Assembly (NCBI GenBank): GCA_963576725.1
Contig: OY755240.1
Location: forward strand, 96,382,316-96,446,315
Length of the DNA stretch: 64,000 nucleotides
Reading direction: 5' to 3'
Source: Azorinus chamasolen
Lineage: Eukaryota; Mollusca; Bivalvia; Cardiida; Solecurtidae
The position numbers and the translations under genes were made by a program. This document shows positions 44,388 to 57,575 of this stretch, piece after piece. The first letter of the stretch is position 1, and every line of letters begins with the position of its first letter. Below the pieces are notes generated by a model, which did not search any database, was not told where the DNA came from, and was given only the letters and a program-made list of their open reading frames with translations.

Positions 44388-45243
44388 GTTTTTGATACAA
44401 AAACTGATGTCTCCCCCACTTGTTATTTTCCATGTAAAAATTTCAAAGTCCCATAGCTCTGCCAAAAATCACCGAAGTGGAACAGGAATAATATATTCAC
44501 AACAATGCATGGTGATGATCAATACTACCAAGTGTTATCAAGATCCGAACCAGGATTTTGGAGAAACCGCGCGAAGATTTTGGTAAAACCGTGCTGACAA
44601 AATATTTCATGTAAAATTTTCAAAGTGCCGTAACTCTAAAAGATATCATCAAACTGGAACAGAAATAAGATATGCACAACGAGGCATGGTGCTGATCAAT
44701 TCTATCAAGTTTTATCAAAATCCGAACAAGTATTTTGGAAAATTTGCACAAACAAATTTTTCCATGTAAATGTTGATCAATCCTATGAAGTTTCATGAAA
44801 AAAATTATCAAAGGGTTGGAGAGACCCATGTAAAAATTTCAAAGTCCCATAACTCTGCAGAAAATCATCAAACCGGAACAGGAATATAAGATATACACAA
44901 CTAGACATAATGCTGATCAATCCTGGAAGTTTCATGAAAATCTGAAGAAGAATTTTGGAGAAACCGCGTGGACAAAAATTTCCATGTTAAATTTCAAAGT
45001 CCCATTAATCTTCAGAAAATCATCGAACCGGAACAGGAATACGATATGCACAACTAGGCATGGTGGGGATTAATCCTATGAAGTTTCATGAAAATGCGAC
45101 CCAAGGTTTTGGAGAAACCGCGCAGACAAAGTTTTCCATGTAAAAATTTCGAAGTCCCAAACCGCGCGGACAAATTAAAATCAGACGGACGGACGCCATG
45201 CACAAAAACAATAATGTCCCCCAGTATACTGTGGGAGACATAA
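44388..45243 (+). mobile_element. Hairpin-ended tandem-repeat element, third family
   Basis: Start hairpin GTTTTTGATACAAAAAC, then TGATGTCTCCCCCAC. Five or so units of 115-190 bp with CCATGTAAAAATTTCAAAGT and CATCAAACTGGAACAG-like motifs. CGGACGGACG precedes the end hairpin GTCCCCCAGTATACTGTGGG. Confidence 0.75.
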
Positions 45244-45266
45244 TTAGCTTAATTTTGTTTTCAGTC

Positions 45267-45429
45267 GCTAGCTGTCTATTTTCACTTTTGTTCTAGTTTT
45301 CCACCAATCAGAACCTTTGTAATTTGCATATGACCTACTAGTATATTGTAGTAAACTGTATTTTCATTAGTTAATACCTTGGCTGGAATACAGCCTTTTT
45401 ATAATGCCTCTACACATGGCCAAACTATG
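45267..45429. repeat. Dispersed repeat, copy 1 of 2
   Basis: About 160 bp from TAGCTGTCTATTTTCACTTT to ACACATGGCCAAACT, about 90% alike by eye to 51303-51469. Unknown type; the copies diverge abruptly at both sides. Confidence 0.85.
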
Positions 45430-45588
45430 TAAAATCCAGATACATGTGTATACAGTCTGCTAAAGTGTCGAAATTCCTGGGGTCATTCTTACGAGCTATC
45501 TATCTATCTTTGTATAATGCGTATTACTGGCACGAAAAGGTGCAGGCCGTGCGAGAATAAAAGCTATAAAAGTTGTGAAAGCGAGACT

Positions 45589-46092
45589 TCAAAAGTGGGA
45601 TAGAGAGAAAGAGTATATTGAGATAGGTGTTAAAACAAGGTGAGGATTAAAATCGGGTAAAACACACGATTCCAGACCTTTAGGGGCGGTTGGAAATAAG
45701 AGAGGGGGATAATACATAACAGTAGATGCTGGCAAGCTGTTCCACATGACCACTGTACAAGGGGAAAACGAATATTTAAAGTAGTTTACAGAGGTGTGTA
45801 TTTGACGGAAAGATAAGGGGTGCATATGGCGAGCCATTCTCACAGGTCTACTGAGATACGATGGTAGTGGGACGGCGACTAAGCCATACACGATCTTATA
45901 AAACATGACGACCCGTGTCGCTAGGTGTCGGCCAGCCGAGGGACTGCGCTGTAGTTCTGTTACGCTCTGATTGTAAGAATAGTTGGAGGTGGTCCATCTT
46001 GCTGCCCTTCGCTGAACTTTTTCTAGTTTATCAATATTTACCTTTCAGCTAGGTGACCAAACCGATGATGTATATTCCATATATGACCTAGT
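45589..46092 (-). pseudogene. LINE reverse-transcriptase C-terminal relic
   Basis: On the minus strand one frame reads MEYTSSVWSP (from 46080), KLEKVQRRAARW, then MFYKIVYGLVAVPLPSYLSR and MHPLSFRQIHT, a known C-terminal signature of non-LTR retrotransposon polyproteins (CR1/Jockey-like). An in-frame TGA at 46047-46045 breaks it. Nothing upstream of 46092 is recognised, so it is a 5'-truncated, inactivated copy. Confidence 0.85.
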
Positions 46093-46099
46093 AGTTATT

Positions 46100-48421
46100 T
46101 CAAAACACCATGTTTTCTAATAATATGCTTCGGCCTCGCAAATTGAAATCAATGCAATCGATCCATATTAACCTAACCACAACAAATGTAAGGCATCATG
46201 TTATACAGACATTTTCTATAAACTTCTCAGAGTTCAGTCAAAACGCCATACAATACAGACAGTCATTATTTACGCAGATGTTTAGCATGGAAGACTGTCG
46301 ACTGTCGAAAGTTCTGTTCTTAAAGTAGATGTACTAGGAATTCCCATAAAATCAAAGTACTGATGTACTGATGATGATTTCAAAGCGAAAATTGTATGAA
46401 ATTGGGATTTAAAGAATATAGATAAACGAAATTGTTATGGTGGTGAACTTTTAACAATTGTTGTTAATAATAACTGGAGATGATATAAATAAAAGTAATA
46501 AACTACAACAGTATGAATTATATGAGTATACTGTAGTAAGAAACAAAATGTAGACAAAATATAAACAACAGGATAAGTATTAATTATCTTCAAATACAGT
46601 TTTATAAATTTATTTGTCTGGATGTAGTAAAATATTTGTTTATTACAAATGTAAACATATCCACGAATTTGAAGTCACTACTAAATCATACACTGAATTG
46701 AGAATAGTTCTAACAGATCATCAAATAGTCTTATTAAGTTGCTACCGATGAGTATCATGGCAAATCCAACATTCTAAAATAGAAAATATCTCCTAAACAG
46801 TCGTGTTCTAATTTATGAACTATTGTAGATGAATGAATGAACTTGGTTGTAAACAGTATATTCATACGCTCGAAAAGATATCAGCTGTCTTTACCACTAT
46901 ACTGGTCATAATTTCAATCCCATTTTACTGTCTTATCTCTTTCCGGATTCATATTCTACCAGTTTTTCATTTGAAACATGGAATTGGTGGTCAATGATAA
47001 TGAGTGCTGCTCTTTGATATAGTGGAATAGTTCATTCACAAATGAGTAAAGGACATGAATTCGAATCTAAGATACATGTAGTTTTCAAATTCATAGAATT
47101 TGAAACCATCAAAAGTAGATGTACACGACGAAGATAATCGAGGTCTCCAAAATAGGTTGGCGAGATAGTTTAGCCCCAGATATCGAAAAATCATATTTTA
47201 AACTACATAGAGCCATTTTTTCTGAGCCTAGTTGGTTATAATAATTTATTTGATTATTTATCAGAAACATCGATAATCCTATCAAAACCGACATTTGAAA
47301 TCTATTAAATGTGCCAGTTTGAATTTTTTAAAACAGCGATTACAAGGTTATCTTTTGAACTAAACTTATTGTAATTGGCCAATATGTGAATCATTAGCAT
47401 GTCCAGGGAACCTTGTCACAGATTTTTGATAAAACTCCCCGTTTGGGAGTTATGCAATATTTTAGTTATAAGACCCCTAAAATTCTGCCTCCCGCTATGT
47501 TTCGTTGGATTTTAGACGATCGAAGCAAGATATCAAAAAAATGTGGCACGGATCTCTGGCTAAGACAATGCTCTTTGATATGCCGCAAACCGCGTATAAT
47601 TCGGACACAAATTACAGAAGTTATGATTGTTTGAAAAAGCCGAATCCTTTAAATTTGCATCTGTCAAAACCATGAAATGGAATAGAAAGACCCCCATTGT
47701 GTTGCGTAATCTTATAATTATCTATAGCTTTCAATCAAATTTATATCCAATAGAGAGCTTATAATATGTGTTATATTTTCCACTAAGCTCCTCCCCCTTT
47801 CTTTCATCCGATCAATTAAAAAAGCTGATTTAATTGTCGGTTTCCCATAAATCATCCATCAGAAAGCTTATCTAGTCTACATGACTAGATAGTTTGAGGC
47901 TACCGAGAGGGAAATGCGGATAAATAGCCACCTATTGCTTTATCACGTATATGCCCTAATTATAAGTTCCCCCTAGGTGCCCCTGATAAGCCTTCCTCGT
48001 AAATGGCTGACTGGCTAAGTCAGAGAAAAGATCGATGGTAATAAAGTAAAAGGGGTTTATACGGCTTTCGTGGTATATTTTATGGTATTTCGTTAATGCA
48101 ATGGATAAAAGAGACTAGTGTCCATTCATTAATGCAAAAATATGAAAAATGATTTTTGTGTGTTTCTAATATACTATGGCACCTTAAAGGTCAAGTAAAC
48201 AGATTGGGTTTTCGTCAAATTCTGATAGTATACAGTTAGTTAAACACCAAACTTTAGAAAATTCTTACCGTTTTTATCTAGTTTTGATTTGAATCGAGTT
48301 TTTATTGTACCGCGAACCGTGTATTTTGAAAATCGATACATTATTATCTCCCTTGCGTGACGTCACTTGTGATGCTCGCCAGTCAGGGATCCCATTGAGA
48401 GGAAGGAATGTACACAGAAAC
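46100..48421. other. Gene-free stretch
   Basis: No gene or repeat recognised on either strand apart from small AT-rich palindromes. Short open frames at 46110-46328 and 47413-47634 show no family features. TGACGTCAC within TATCTCCCTTGCGTGACGTC at 48344-48371 has an inverted counterpart at 51113-51150. Confidence 0.4.
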
Positions 48422-48605
48422 TTAACCTTTTCCTTTAAATTAACGCCTATGCAAACAAAGTAGATCCAGATCAGAGCCTACAGGAACAGTCTAATTAGGG
48501 TCTGTTCTGTTTGCTTACAAAATTAGATCTAATCGGACTCCTAAGTTTCTATAAATACCCAAATTATTTTCACTTTATCGAGTAGGGGAAACTATTTATG
48601 GGGTG
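48422..48605. mobile_element. MITE-A copy, partial
   Basis: TTAACCTTTTCCTTTAA start, decayed palindrome (GTAGATCCAGATCAGAGCC / CAGTCTAATTAGGGTCTG), right end lost. Confidence 0.6.
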
Positions 48606-48667
48606 TGATGTTTATTTTAGATGTGAAATACAATGATACTTAAAATTAAACACATATTTTTTTTATC

Positions 48668-48856
48668 TTAAACCTTCTCTTGCCTTTTACCCATGCCCTG
48701 TTGTATAATTACATATAGCTTCACTGTGTACACGTATTTCGCTATGCAATCACTTCTGTAAATCAACTTGTAAATAGTGCAGAACCTGATGAGACAGCTC
48801 CTGCAGGTTTTCACCATTTACAGGTATATTGACGTGAATAGGAAGCGAATGGTTAA
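48668..48856. mobile_element. MITE-E copy
   Basis: TTAAACCTTCTCTTGCC to GGAAGCGAATGGTTAA, with TAAATAGTGCAGAACCTGAT. Relative of 13192-13519 without its duplication, and with a shortened loop. Confidence 0.75.
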
Positions 48857-50044
48857 AACTTACTTTACCTGTCAGTGAATTAACACTATTGAGTATTCAT
48901 AAACTATAATTTAAAAAGAGGATGAGGTTAGAACCAAAACCATTAGCAAATAGTGTAGATTCAGATCAGAGGGGTCATTTGGGTCCCGCCCATAAGTTGG
49001 GTCCAAACAACTTTTAGACAGAACCAGGCAACTTTAGATGAATTTCATATTTAGGCAAAGTGGGTTCCGATGAAACGGGACGTTCTCGTTAAGTAACATA
49101 GTACTATGTATAAATGTACGTACTTTAGGGAAAAAAAAGAAATTCCACCAAAATGCAGAAAAATAGAAAATTATTTATTTATTTATTTTACTTTAATATT
49201 TGCAATACCAAAAATGATGCATTACTTTCGGGAAATCGAGTAAAGGTTGAACTACCAAAATATGTATTTTGTTGGGAAAATGAGAAAAAGGTGGATCTTG
49301 ATAATAAATGGTTGTCAGTCTTGAAGAATGACTAATTATTTTTTTTTAATATATTCATGTTTCTAAAGCTTGTGAATTATGTTTAAATGACTGGACCCAC
49401 TACAAATAAAAATGTCTATAAAAAAAATATGGTCAACATATTAAAACTGTTACTACATTTTTCTTTATCATAATTATACAGTATACTCGTATGCGCAATT
49501 TAATTATGGCTTGTATTACATGTATATAGAAACACGAAGTAAATACAGATCTGATAGAAACAACAGTAAACATAACCATTAGAATTTCTCTATGCATGTA
49601 TGAATGAATGTGTTAAATGGCCTTAGGCCATATTGTACTATATAAGCCATATTACAAAAAAATGCCCCATGCAGGGTCAGTCGCCAGATGTCAGTTATCA
49701 TAGTGGCCTTTAGGATTATTGCAAGGCCATAAAACCCGCTTCCTGTATATTACGTATTGTTGCATTCCTTTATGTAGCTGTGGTAACTTGTCAAAAGAAT
49801 CAATCATTGCGGTCATGGTGCCTCAAAGTTAGTTTTGGGCAAAATGTAGGTAATAATCAGTAAAACTATAATTATAAAACGCATCCAATGAACAATTCCG
49901 TAAATTACAGTAATCCAGAATGACTTTTTTCTATGGATTTATGGTCAAAATTGTCCATGTTCAAAAATTGCAAAAGGATCATATTTATGATAAACTATTT
50001 CCCTGATGAAAAAATATGTGTCAGTAAATCACTTCACGAATATA
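48857..50044. other. Gene-free stretch
   Basis: No gene recognised. A 60-codon frame at 49153-49335 shows no family features. A small GGCCTTAGGCC palindrome is near 49620. Confidence 0.4.
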
Positions 50045-50300
50045 AACCCTTCATTCCACGTGCCTGTTTATGCCAATGCAAACATAGTAGACCCTGATCA
50101 AACGTATTGAAACAAATTTACAAACAGAGTAGATCAAGATCAGACAGCTAAATTCTGATCAGGTTCTTGTCGATTTATCTTATGAAATAATATACCGGTA
50201 GGTCTGGTTGTACAATTACTGTCATAGCATGTGCTCATATATCATTAACTCTCCATGAAATCATTATTTCTTACACGAATATTGAAGAAGATCTAAAGGC
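50045..50300. mobile_element. MITE-A copy, decayed and partly duplicated
   Basis: AAACCCTTCATTCCACG start. The AAACAGAGTAGA-type arm appears twice (50080-50110 and 50120-50150). Right end decayed (CACGAATATTGAAG). Confidence 0.6.
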
Positions 50301-50334
50301 TTTTTTCACAATGTTAACTTTTCAAATAGATCAT

Positions 50335-50740
50335 TGGCTCTGACAGATAAATTAGGATTAGATCAACAAAATTTCGCAAGCAAACAGAGCAGAACCTGAT
50401 CAGACAGCTCTTACAGGAACAGTCCGATCTGGATCTACTCTATTTGCAAACGCGCGTGAAGCCGTTTATATAAGAAGAAAAGGATTGGGAAATTAATTTT
50501 AAAGCAAATTGGGTGTCTGCTGCCAGCAGTGCTAAATCGTGTTTATTAATCATTTTTTCTCTTAAGAATATTTATTAAAGATTTCATGACCTCATGAATA
50601 TTCATTACAGGGATTACAGAGACGCTAGACAACCCTGGTCGAATCTAAAGACATAAGTCTTCGGACTAAGCAATCAGAGCATATCCTGATCAGACAGTTC
50701 CTGCGTGATTTGGGTTTACGCTGTTAACAAAACGTTTGTA
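50335..50740. repeat. Two decayed MITE-A copies
   Basis: Palindromes at about 50378-50450 (GCAAACAGAGCAGAACCTGA) and 50665-50730 (GCATATCCTGATCAGACAG). Ends not clear. Confidence 0.6.
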
Positions 50741-51302
50741 TAGAATAATTTTCCACGAAGAAAAAGCCCATTAACCTACAGTGCTAGACCTAAGTCACAT
50801 TTATAACAGAATGTAGCATATATCCTTTTTTATAATTGTAGACCCAAGTCATCCACTGCATCTCTAGTATAAATTTTACGGAAAACAGTCATCGAGACAA
50901 AATGTAAATCACATCACATTTTCTTGAACTTCTCGTCTTTTGGTAATTTAAATAATCCTATTTAGTCTCTGTTGGATTAGGAGCTACGCACATAGGCAGG
51001 GATACGTTCATAGGCAGCACAAATTGCCATTTTAGCACTCAAAACGAAGCAGAAGTTCATTACGTGCTATTCTTTTCTATACGATATCTAGTTCGACATT
51101 TATAGCGAATGTCACAAGTGACGTCATCACAAGGGAGATAAGCGAACGACCAAAATCAGCCAGTGCTTACTTATCGGTGATATATGACACCTGCTATGTG
51201 CGATATGACTGTATTTTTTTGTGTTTTCGAAACTTCGTCGTACAAGGTACCCATTTGTCAAATATTTACGAAAAGTGTCCTACCTGTTTACTTGTTCAGC
51301 GG

Positions 51303-51469
51303 TTAGCTGTCTATTTTCACTTTTGTTCTAGTTTTCCACCAATCAGAAACTATGTTACATTGTAATTTGCATATGACCTACTAGTATTTTCTAGTAAACC
51401 GTATTTTCATTAGTTAATCCCTTGACTGGCATACAGCCTTTTTATAATGCCTCTACACATGGCCAAACT
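51303..51469. repeat. Dispersed repeat, copy 2 of 2
   Basis: Counterpart of 45267-45429, starting TAGCTGTCTATTTTCACTTT. Confidence 0.85.
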
Positions 51470-51560
51470 GAATGTAGGACGTTTCGGCATAGGAAGTTTC
51501 GCCCCGGATGTTTCGACCCAGGACGTTTTGGCCATCTATTTATTCGGCCTAGGACGTTTC
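51470..51560. repeat. GGACGTTTCGGC-type short repeats
   Basis: Five imperfect repeats of about 14-20 bp (GGACGTTTCGGC, GGAAGTTTCGCC, GGATGTTTCGAC and so on), lying immediately after the dispersed repeat. Confidence 0.75.
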
Positions 51561-52097
51561 GGCAAAAATTGAAAATTTGTATTAAAAAGCAGAAATTGAA
51601 TAATCAAAATCATTAAATAACTATCTATATGTTAAATATTGATATGTGGTCCTTTTTATTTTGGTTTATACAGATCAGGATATTAGCTAAGCAGGTGACA
51701 TATTCACACTTACTCAACCTTGGGTACAATGAGTGATAAAGAGGTGCTTTCAAATACTATAGTCACATTGTTTAGTCATTAAAACAGCCCCAGACCACAT
51801 AACATATTACTAATGATTTACTATCCCATTCAGTTTTGATTTTAGTCTTGGTCCAAACTGTTTGCCACTCACTTTATGCTTTTTGTTTTCAGTCAAAATG
51901 TTGTGTAGTTCAACTTTTGGTGGATTCAAATACATGTACAATACTGTAGTCACATAGTTGTTTATTACCATGACCGGTAAAACAATATGAATTATTTATT
52001 ACTTTGGTCATTATCAAAACTAGAGTATATAATACATAAACAATATTACTGAATAAAACTATATAGATCTATTATCCTCAAAAGGTGTGGATCAATT
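51561..52097. other. Gene-free stretch
   Basis: AT-rich; nothing recognised. Confidence 0.4.
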
Positions 52098-53055
52098 TTG
52101 ACTATTCAATTTTTGGTGTGTCATACTTTATATCAGTTCCTAACCCATTATCGTACTTATCACCTCATGGTAATGATTGTTGAGCATTATTGCCAGTTTG
52201 CCAAAACCACTATTAAACTTTTAAACATTTATTATCATTTTGCTATCAATTTAATACCACATTTGATCACATCCACTTTGACGAACAGGTAGTTTGCCGA
52301 AACCACCATAATTCCCAGGCAATGCTATAGGAAATAAAGAAGAAATGTTGTTTAGTATATTAGAGTAGTGGCATTAATAGTATTAATTACTATCCCCGAC
52401 CACAGCACCAATTAAGGCTCTGGTTATTCGCTCTCTGTGATATAAAGCTACTTACTATTGTTACGGCTCTATCACCTGGCGCTTTGGATCGAGTAGTAGG
52501 TTGAGATAGCGAACTTTATATTGTTTTAAAAATACATGTATATTCAGTTAATGGTGTCACTAATGATGATGCACACACGTCAATTAATGCGTTGATCCAG
52601 GCTATAGATAAATACCATTCTTTAAGTAATTACAGCCTCTGCACAAACAAAAACTAAATTCTGTATGCTTTATTTAAAGTGTATTCAATTAGTTATCTTC
52701 ATATCAATATAAATATACATGCTTTCAAGTAAATTTTTTATAATAGGTAAAATGAAGAACTAACTTCAGATAGTTTTAAAAAAATACTTTGACATTGTAC
52801 ATTTTAATAGTGATTTCCTATAAAAGTAACTTGCTTTTTTCCATAATTGCTTATTCTACTCCAAGTCATTTCCATTGCATGCTTCTCTGCTAGTATAATT
52901 ACAAGCAACCCTTCATAGATCTAGTTCCCTGTACTAACAGAATCTCGAAACATTGAAATTAAGTTGGCAGAGATTTAATATCATTATTGTTTTGTACATT
53001 ATGTCTATATTTGAATGCCGCTGAATATCTTTTTAAAAGATATTTCTTGTTTCAC
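52098..53055. repeat. Repeat N, uninterrupted copy
   Basis: About 960 bp, ending TTTTTAAAAGATATTTCTTG. The same sequence occurs at 53956-57575 broken by two insertions, and its last 250 bp at 63408-63662. It serves as a reference for the pre-insertion state. No coding. Confidence 0.85.
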
Positions 53056-53328
53056 AATTCTCCGGTTTCGTCAAACTGGTTACAGTATAAATCATCATTT
53101 CAAATAACAACAACAATAATAATATCTTCATCGTCTTCATCCAAAGACCAATGCTAACACGTTACCATAGGTCTTCGCTTGATCATTTAAGATTTGAATA
53201 AAAAAGGTATAAATAAAATCTCTGTAATAACAAATGAAAGCGTTACAGGCACTGCAGTACTCTTTGCATGGGAACAATGTTTTGAAACATAAAATTTCTG
53301 ATATTTGGCATTCTAGAAGGGAACTGTT

Positions 53329-53329
53329 T

Positions 53330-53376
<47 letters not shown>

Positions 53377-53404
53377 GTGAGTGAGTGAGTGAGTGAGTGA
53401 GTGA
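53329..53404. repeat. (CT)n-(GTGA)n compound microsatellite
   Basis: About 21 CT units followed by about eight GTGA units. Confidence 0.95.
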
Positions 53405-53955
53405 TTCAGTTGCAGCTGACATTTCGGCCGTTTCCTGCTATGGTTATCAAACTGACCACTCGGAGTTGCTTTCGAAGTTATAGGTGTGATTACCCAATCG
53501 CTTGCAATTCTTTATTCATTGAGTATCCTCTGGTAGAATAATTTAATTCATATTATGGTCACGTGATTTCGCCTTGAGCCTAATATTTGCATATTCGTGC
53601 GCACTCCTTACACATGGCTATATTTTGTGGACTTTCTTACACAAATTAAACCAAAGCTAACGTACGCTACGAAGCCTTTTCATGTCAGAAATAGTACACC
53701 TTGATTGTTTCCGGATGTCATGTTAATAAACGCCTTTTGAATCTGTCGAATGCACGTCAATAACTTGTACTAGACTGCCATGAGGAATGGCGGTTGTCAG
53801 ATCGGCGAGAGTAGCATGTGTCCGACGCGAGAATACACCTATAACTTTGTATTCATTTGCTTACTCAAAGAATACAGAAGCCATTAAAATATAAATATAA
53901 TACATTCTTACAAATAAAAAATGTTATTATTAATAAATAAATAATAATTACTAAA
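53405..53955. other. Gene-free stretch
   Basis: No gene or repeat recognised. Confidence 0.4.
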
Positions 53956-54330
53956 ATGCCAACTAACTGGTGCCACACTTTATATAAGTTCCTAACCAAC
54001 TATCGTACTTATCACCTCATGGTAATGATTGCTGAGCATTATTACCAGTTTGACAAAACCACTATTAAAATTTCAAAATCATTATGCTATCAATGTAATA
54101 CCACATTTGATCATCAAATCCACTTTAACGAACAGGTAGTTTGCCGAAACCACCATAATTCACAGGCAATGCCATAGGAAATACAGATGAGAAGGTTGTT
54201 TAGTATATTAGAGTAGTGGCATTAATAGTATTAATTACTATCCCCGACCACAGGACCGATGCTGTGGTTGTTCGCTCTCTGTGACATAAAGCTACTTACT
54301 GAAGGCTATTGCTACGGCTCTATCATATGG

Positions 54331-55709
54331 CATAGGCGGATCCAGGCGGGGGCAGACCAGGCGTACGCCCCCCCCCCCACCCCCACCCCCTAAAATCGCC
54401 GAAGTAAAATTATGTTTCTGCCTTGAAATCCATTTTTGTAGTATAGAAAAATGCAAAAGTCTTTTGGCGCGCAGTTCACATATAAATATATCAATCATTT
54501 TTCACTGATCGTATTTGCGCTAATATGCACAGTCGGTTTAAACTCTAATCCCGCTATTCAAGTCGAATTTCGCAATTCAAACGTACTGTAGCCTATCCCT
54601 CTTTTTGCACATTGATGGTCTTTTTGCTGATTTTTATGCCAACAATTTGAAGATGGGTGCAGCCAACTCCGCATTAAAGCATATCAAAAACAATTTGCTT
54701 TCCCAATCCAGGTCGGCAATGAATGAAGATAGATTTAATGCACATGCATTAATGCTTATGAATACATAAGGATATTGACATAGATATCAAGGAGGTTATA
54801 AACCTCTATGCGACGAGACATCCTCGTAGGATGCTGTTGCTTAACCCACTGTCTGACAGTTAAGTGTAATTGAAAATCAAATTTAATAAATGCAGGTTTT
54901 TAGGTGACCGTAAGACTGATAGTGGGTGTCATACTCTGTTTCTCTCAGTGTTGCTGTTATAATGAATAAATTCTGAAAGTGGGAGACCATTCGAAAGCAA
55001 AAGTAGCAATGTGAAAAGAGAAAAATGCAGACTCGGTTTTATTGAGCCTTTTCATGAGTAGTAATTAGAAGTATAACACTACTCACGCCCCATAGCATCG
55101 GCTTAAGCAGTATTCACTTTTCCAAACTAATAACTTAAAAGCTTATGATCCCGAAGCACCAGAACATATAACACTGAGAATGAAGTACTGCGACTTTTTA
55201 CGGCCGCCACACAAGAACTTAAGTTCAATGAAAACTACTTCAGCTTGGTCAATATCTTAATCCAATTACCAAACAAATGTCTTGAAATGGTCAAAATGTG
55301 ATGAGTGAAAGTCCATCAAAACATCACCAGAAACCACTACATACACGTCACCGCCGGACAAGAAGTGGATGTGTCCCTCTCGTGCTCTCCACCTCCCTCC
55401 TGCTTCGGCCGTCGGGCTTCATTATCGCATTTCTTCTGGCTAAATCCATAGACCTGTACTGTTTATAAAATGCCATGCATTTTTAGCAAGTTACTCTGAT
55501 GCAAGCACATAATACTCGACATGCTCGAGGAGTGATTGTCTAAGTATTTAAAATCACTAAAACCCAGGAGCTTCAGGGGGGCTTCGTCCCCCTGGACCCC
55601 CTACCGGGGCTTTGCCCTGGACCTACCAGGGATGCTAGCGCCCCTGGACCCCCAGCATATATTTAAGTTTTACGCCCCCTCTAACAACAAATCCTGGATC
55701 CGCCCCCTG
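54331..55709. mobile_element. TIR element 1.38 kb
   Basis: Ends CATAGGCGGATCCAGG and CCTGGATCCGCCCCCTG are inverted copies, and TATGG flanks both sides (54326-54330, 55710-55714). Comparison with repeat N shows a clean insertion. Near the right end is GC-rich GGGGCTTCGTCCCCCTGGAC-like sequence with small hairpins. No transposase. Confidence 0.8.
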
Positions 55710-56164
55710 TATGGGGCTTTGGATCATGGAAGTAGGTTGAAGTTGCTTTATATTGCTTTAAAATACATGTAGATTCAGTTAATGGTGTCACTGAGTGATG
55801 ATGATGCACACAAGCCAATTAATGCGTTGATCTAGGCTAGATAAATATCGTTCTTTTAAGTAATTACAGACTCGGCACAAACAAAAACTAAATTCTATAT
55901 ACTTTAAAGTGTATTCAATTTGTTATCTTCATATCAATATAAATATACGCGCTTTCTTGTACATTTTTTATAATAGGTAAAATGAAGAACTAACTTCAGA
56001 TAATTTTGAAAAATTACTTTGACATTACATACATTTTAATAGTGATTTCCTATAAAAGTAACTTGACATTCTTCAATAATCGCTTCTTATACTCCAAGTC
56101 ATTTCCATTGCATGCCTCTCTGCAAGTATAATAACAAGCAACCCTTCATAGATCTAGTTCCCTG

Positions 56165-57439
56165 CAAAGGTGCCCGACGCATGCTTGGACTCATCCATCG
56201 ACCCCCCCCCAAAAAAAAAAAAAAAAAATTAAAAATGTGATCGAAGTATGTTCAACTGGCCTAAAACTATCTATTTGACCCTTAAACCACTCCGAAAAAC
56301 GAGAAAAACACGACCCGGAAAAAAATTCCTATAGGGTCTATATATGTATTGAAAGGTACCTAACTACGACAGATCAGCGGCGGAAAATACAACAGTCATG
56401 TTTTTCAAAGTCTTACAGCAAAGCCAATTCAACACCGATTTCAATCAGTTTGGTCTTGATCCGTTCCAAATTCCATATGCTAAGCGGCACAATTAGTGCT
56501 TTCCTTAAATATTGCTCCGTCTTGTCGCTGCAAGACCGCGAATTTGAAAAAACGCTAGAGCGAAACGATGTGACTCCCGCCAGGATGCATAGACGTATAT
56601 AGGGGGGTCTGTATTCGTTAATCTTTTCAACAAAAACGCGAATTATGGTTAAACACTATCTAAAAACATTAACTCGCCGCAATTAAAACGATGCTTACTA
56701 TTTCCAGTCAGCTACGAGGCGCCAGTTTTCTTTCTCCAACTTTCCTTTTGAACGGATGCGACCATTTTGCTGTGACCCGGCTCATAAACTATTCGATATG
56801 CAAATTGACTACTACTTCCGGGCCACAGCGATTTGGCCACCTCCGTTCAAAACGAAAGTAGGAGAAAGAAAACTGGCGTCTCATAGCAGACTACAAATAG
56901 CCAGCACCGTTTTAACTGCGGTAAGTTGAATGTTTTTCGAATGTGTTTCAGCATAATTCGCGTTTTTTCTGAAAAGTTTAACGAATACAGATCCCCCTAT
57001 ATACTTCTATGCATCCTGGCGGGAGTCACATCGTTTCGCTCTAGCGTATTTTCAAATTCGCGATCTTGCAGCGACAAGACGGGGCAATATTTAAGGAAAG
57101 CACTAACTGTGCCGCTTAGCATATGGAATTTGGAACGGATCAAGACCAAACTGATTGAAATCGGTGTTGAATTGGCTTTGCTGTAAGACTTTGAAAAATA
57201 TGACTGTTGTATTTTCCGCAGCTGATCTGTCGTAGTTAGATACCTTTCAATACATATATAGACCCGATAGGAAAAATTTTCCGGGTCGTGTTTTTCTTGT
57301 TTTTCGGAGTGGTTTAAGGTTCAAATAGATAGTTTTAGGCTAGTTTAACATACTTCGATCACAATTTTTTTTATCTTTTTTTTTTTGGGGGGGGGGGGGG
57401 AGTCCATGGGGGAGTCCAAGCATGCGTCGAGCACCTTTG
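56165..57439. mobile_element. 1,275-bp foldback element
   Basis: Almost the whole element is one long inverted repeat: 56165-56790 is answered by about 56800-57439. Ends are CAAAGGTGC and GCACCTTTG. An 8-bp target duplication, GTTCCCTG, is at 56157-56164 and 57440-57447; the empty site in repeat N confirms the insertion. Ends and duplication length suggest hAT-type mobilisation. Poly-A/T and poly-G/C tracts sit near the ends. The open frame 56926-57186 is one arm and is not a gene. Confidence 0.9.
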
Positions 57440-57575
57440 GTTCCCTGTACTAACAGAATCTCCAAACTTTGAAATTAATATAATCTATGGCAGATATTTA
57501 ATATCATTATTGTTTTGTACACTATGTCAATATTTGAATGCCGCTGAATATCTTTTTAAAAGATATTTCTTGTTC

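Larger units (their letters stand above)
53956..57575. repeat. Repeat N, copy broken by two insertions
   Basis: Segments 53956-54330, 55710-56164 and 57440-57575 are colinear with 52098-53055. Between them sit the TIR element 54331-55709 and the foldback element 56165-57439. Confidence 0.85.

Noticed and set aside
48344..51150. Transposon bounded by the inverted TGACGTCA-containing 35-bp sequences
   Set aside because: The match does not extend, no target duplication is visible, and the interior shows nothing element-like; left only as an inverted pair.
56926..57186. 86-codon plus-strand frame
   Set aside because: Lies wholly in one arm of the foldback element, with no protein similarity recognised.
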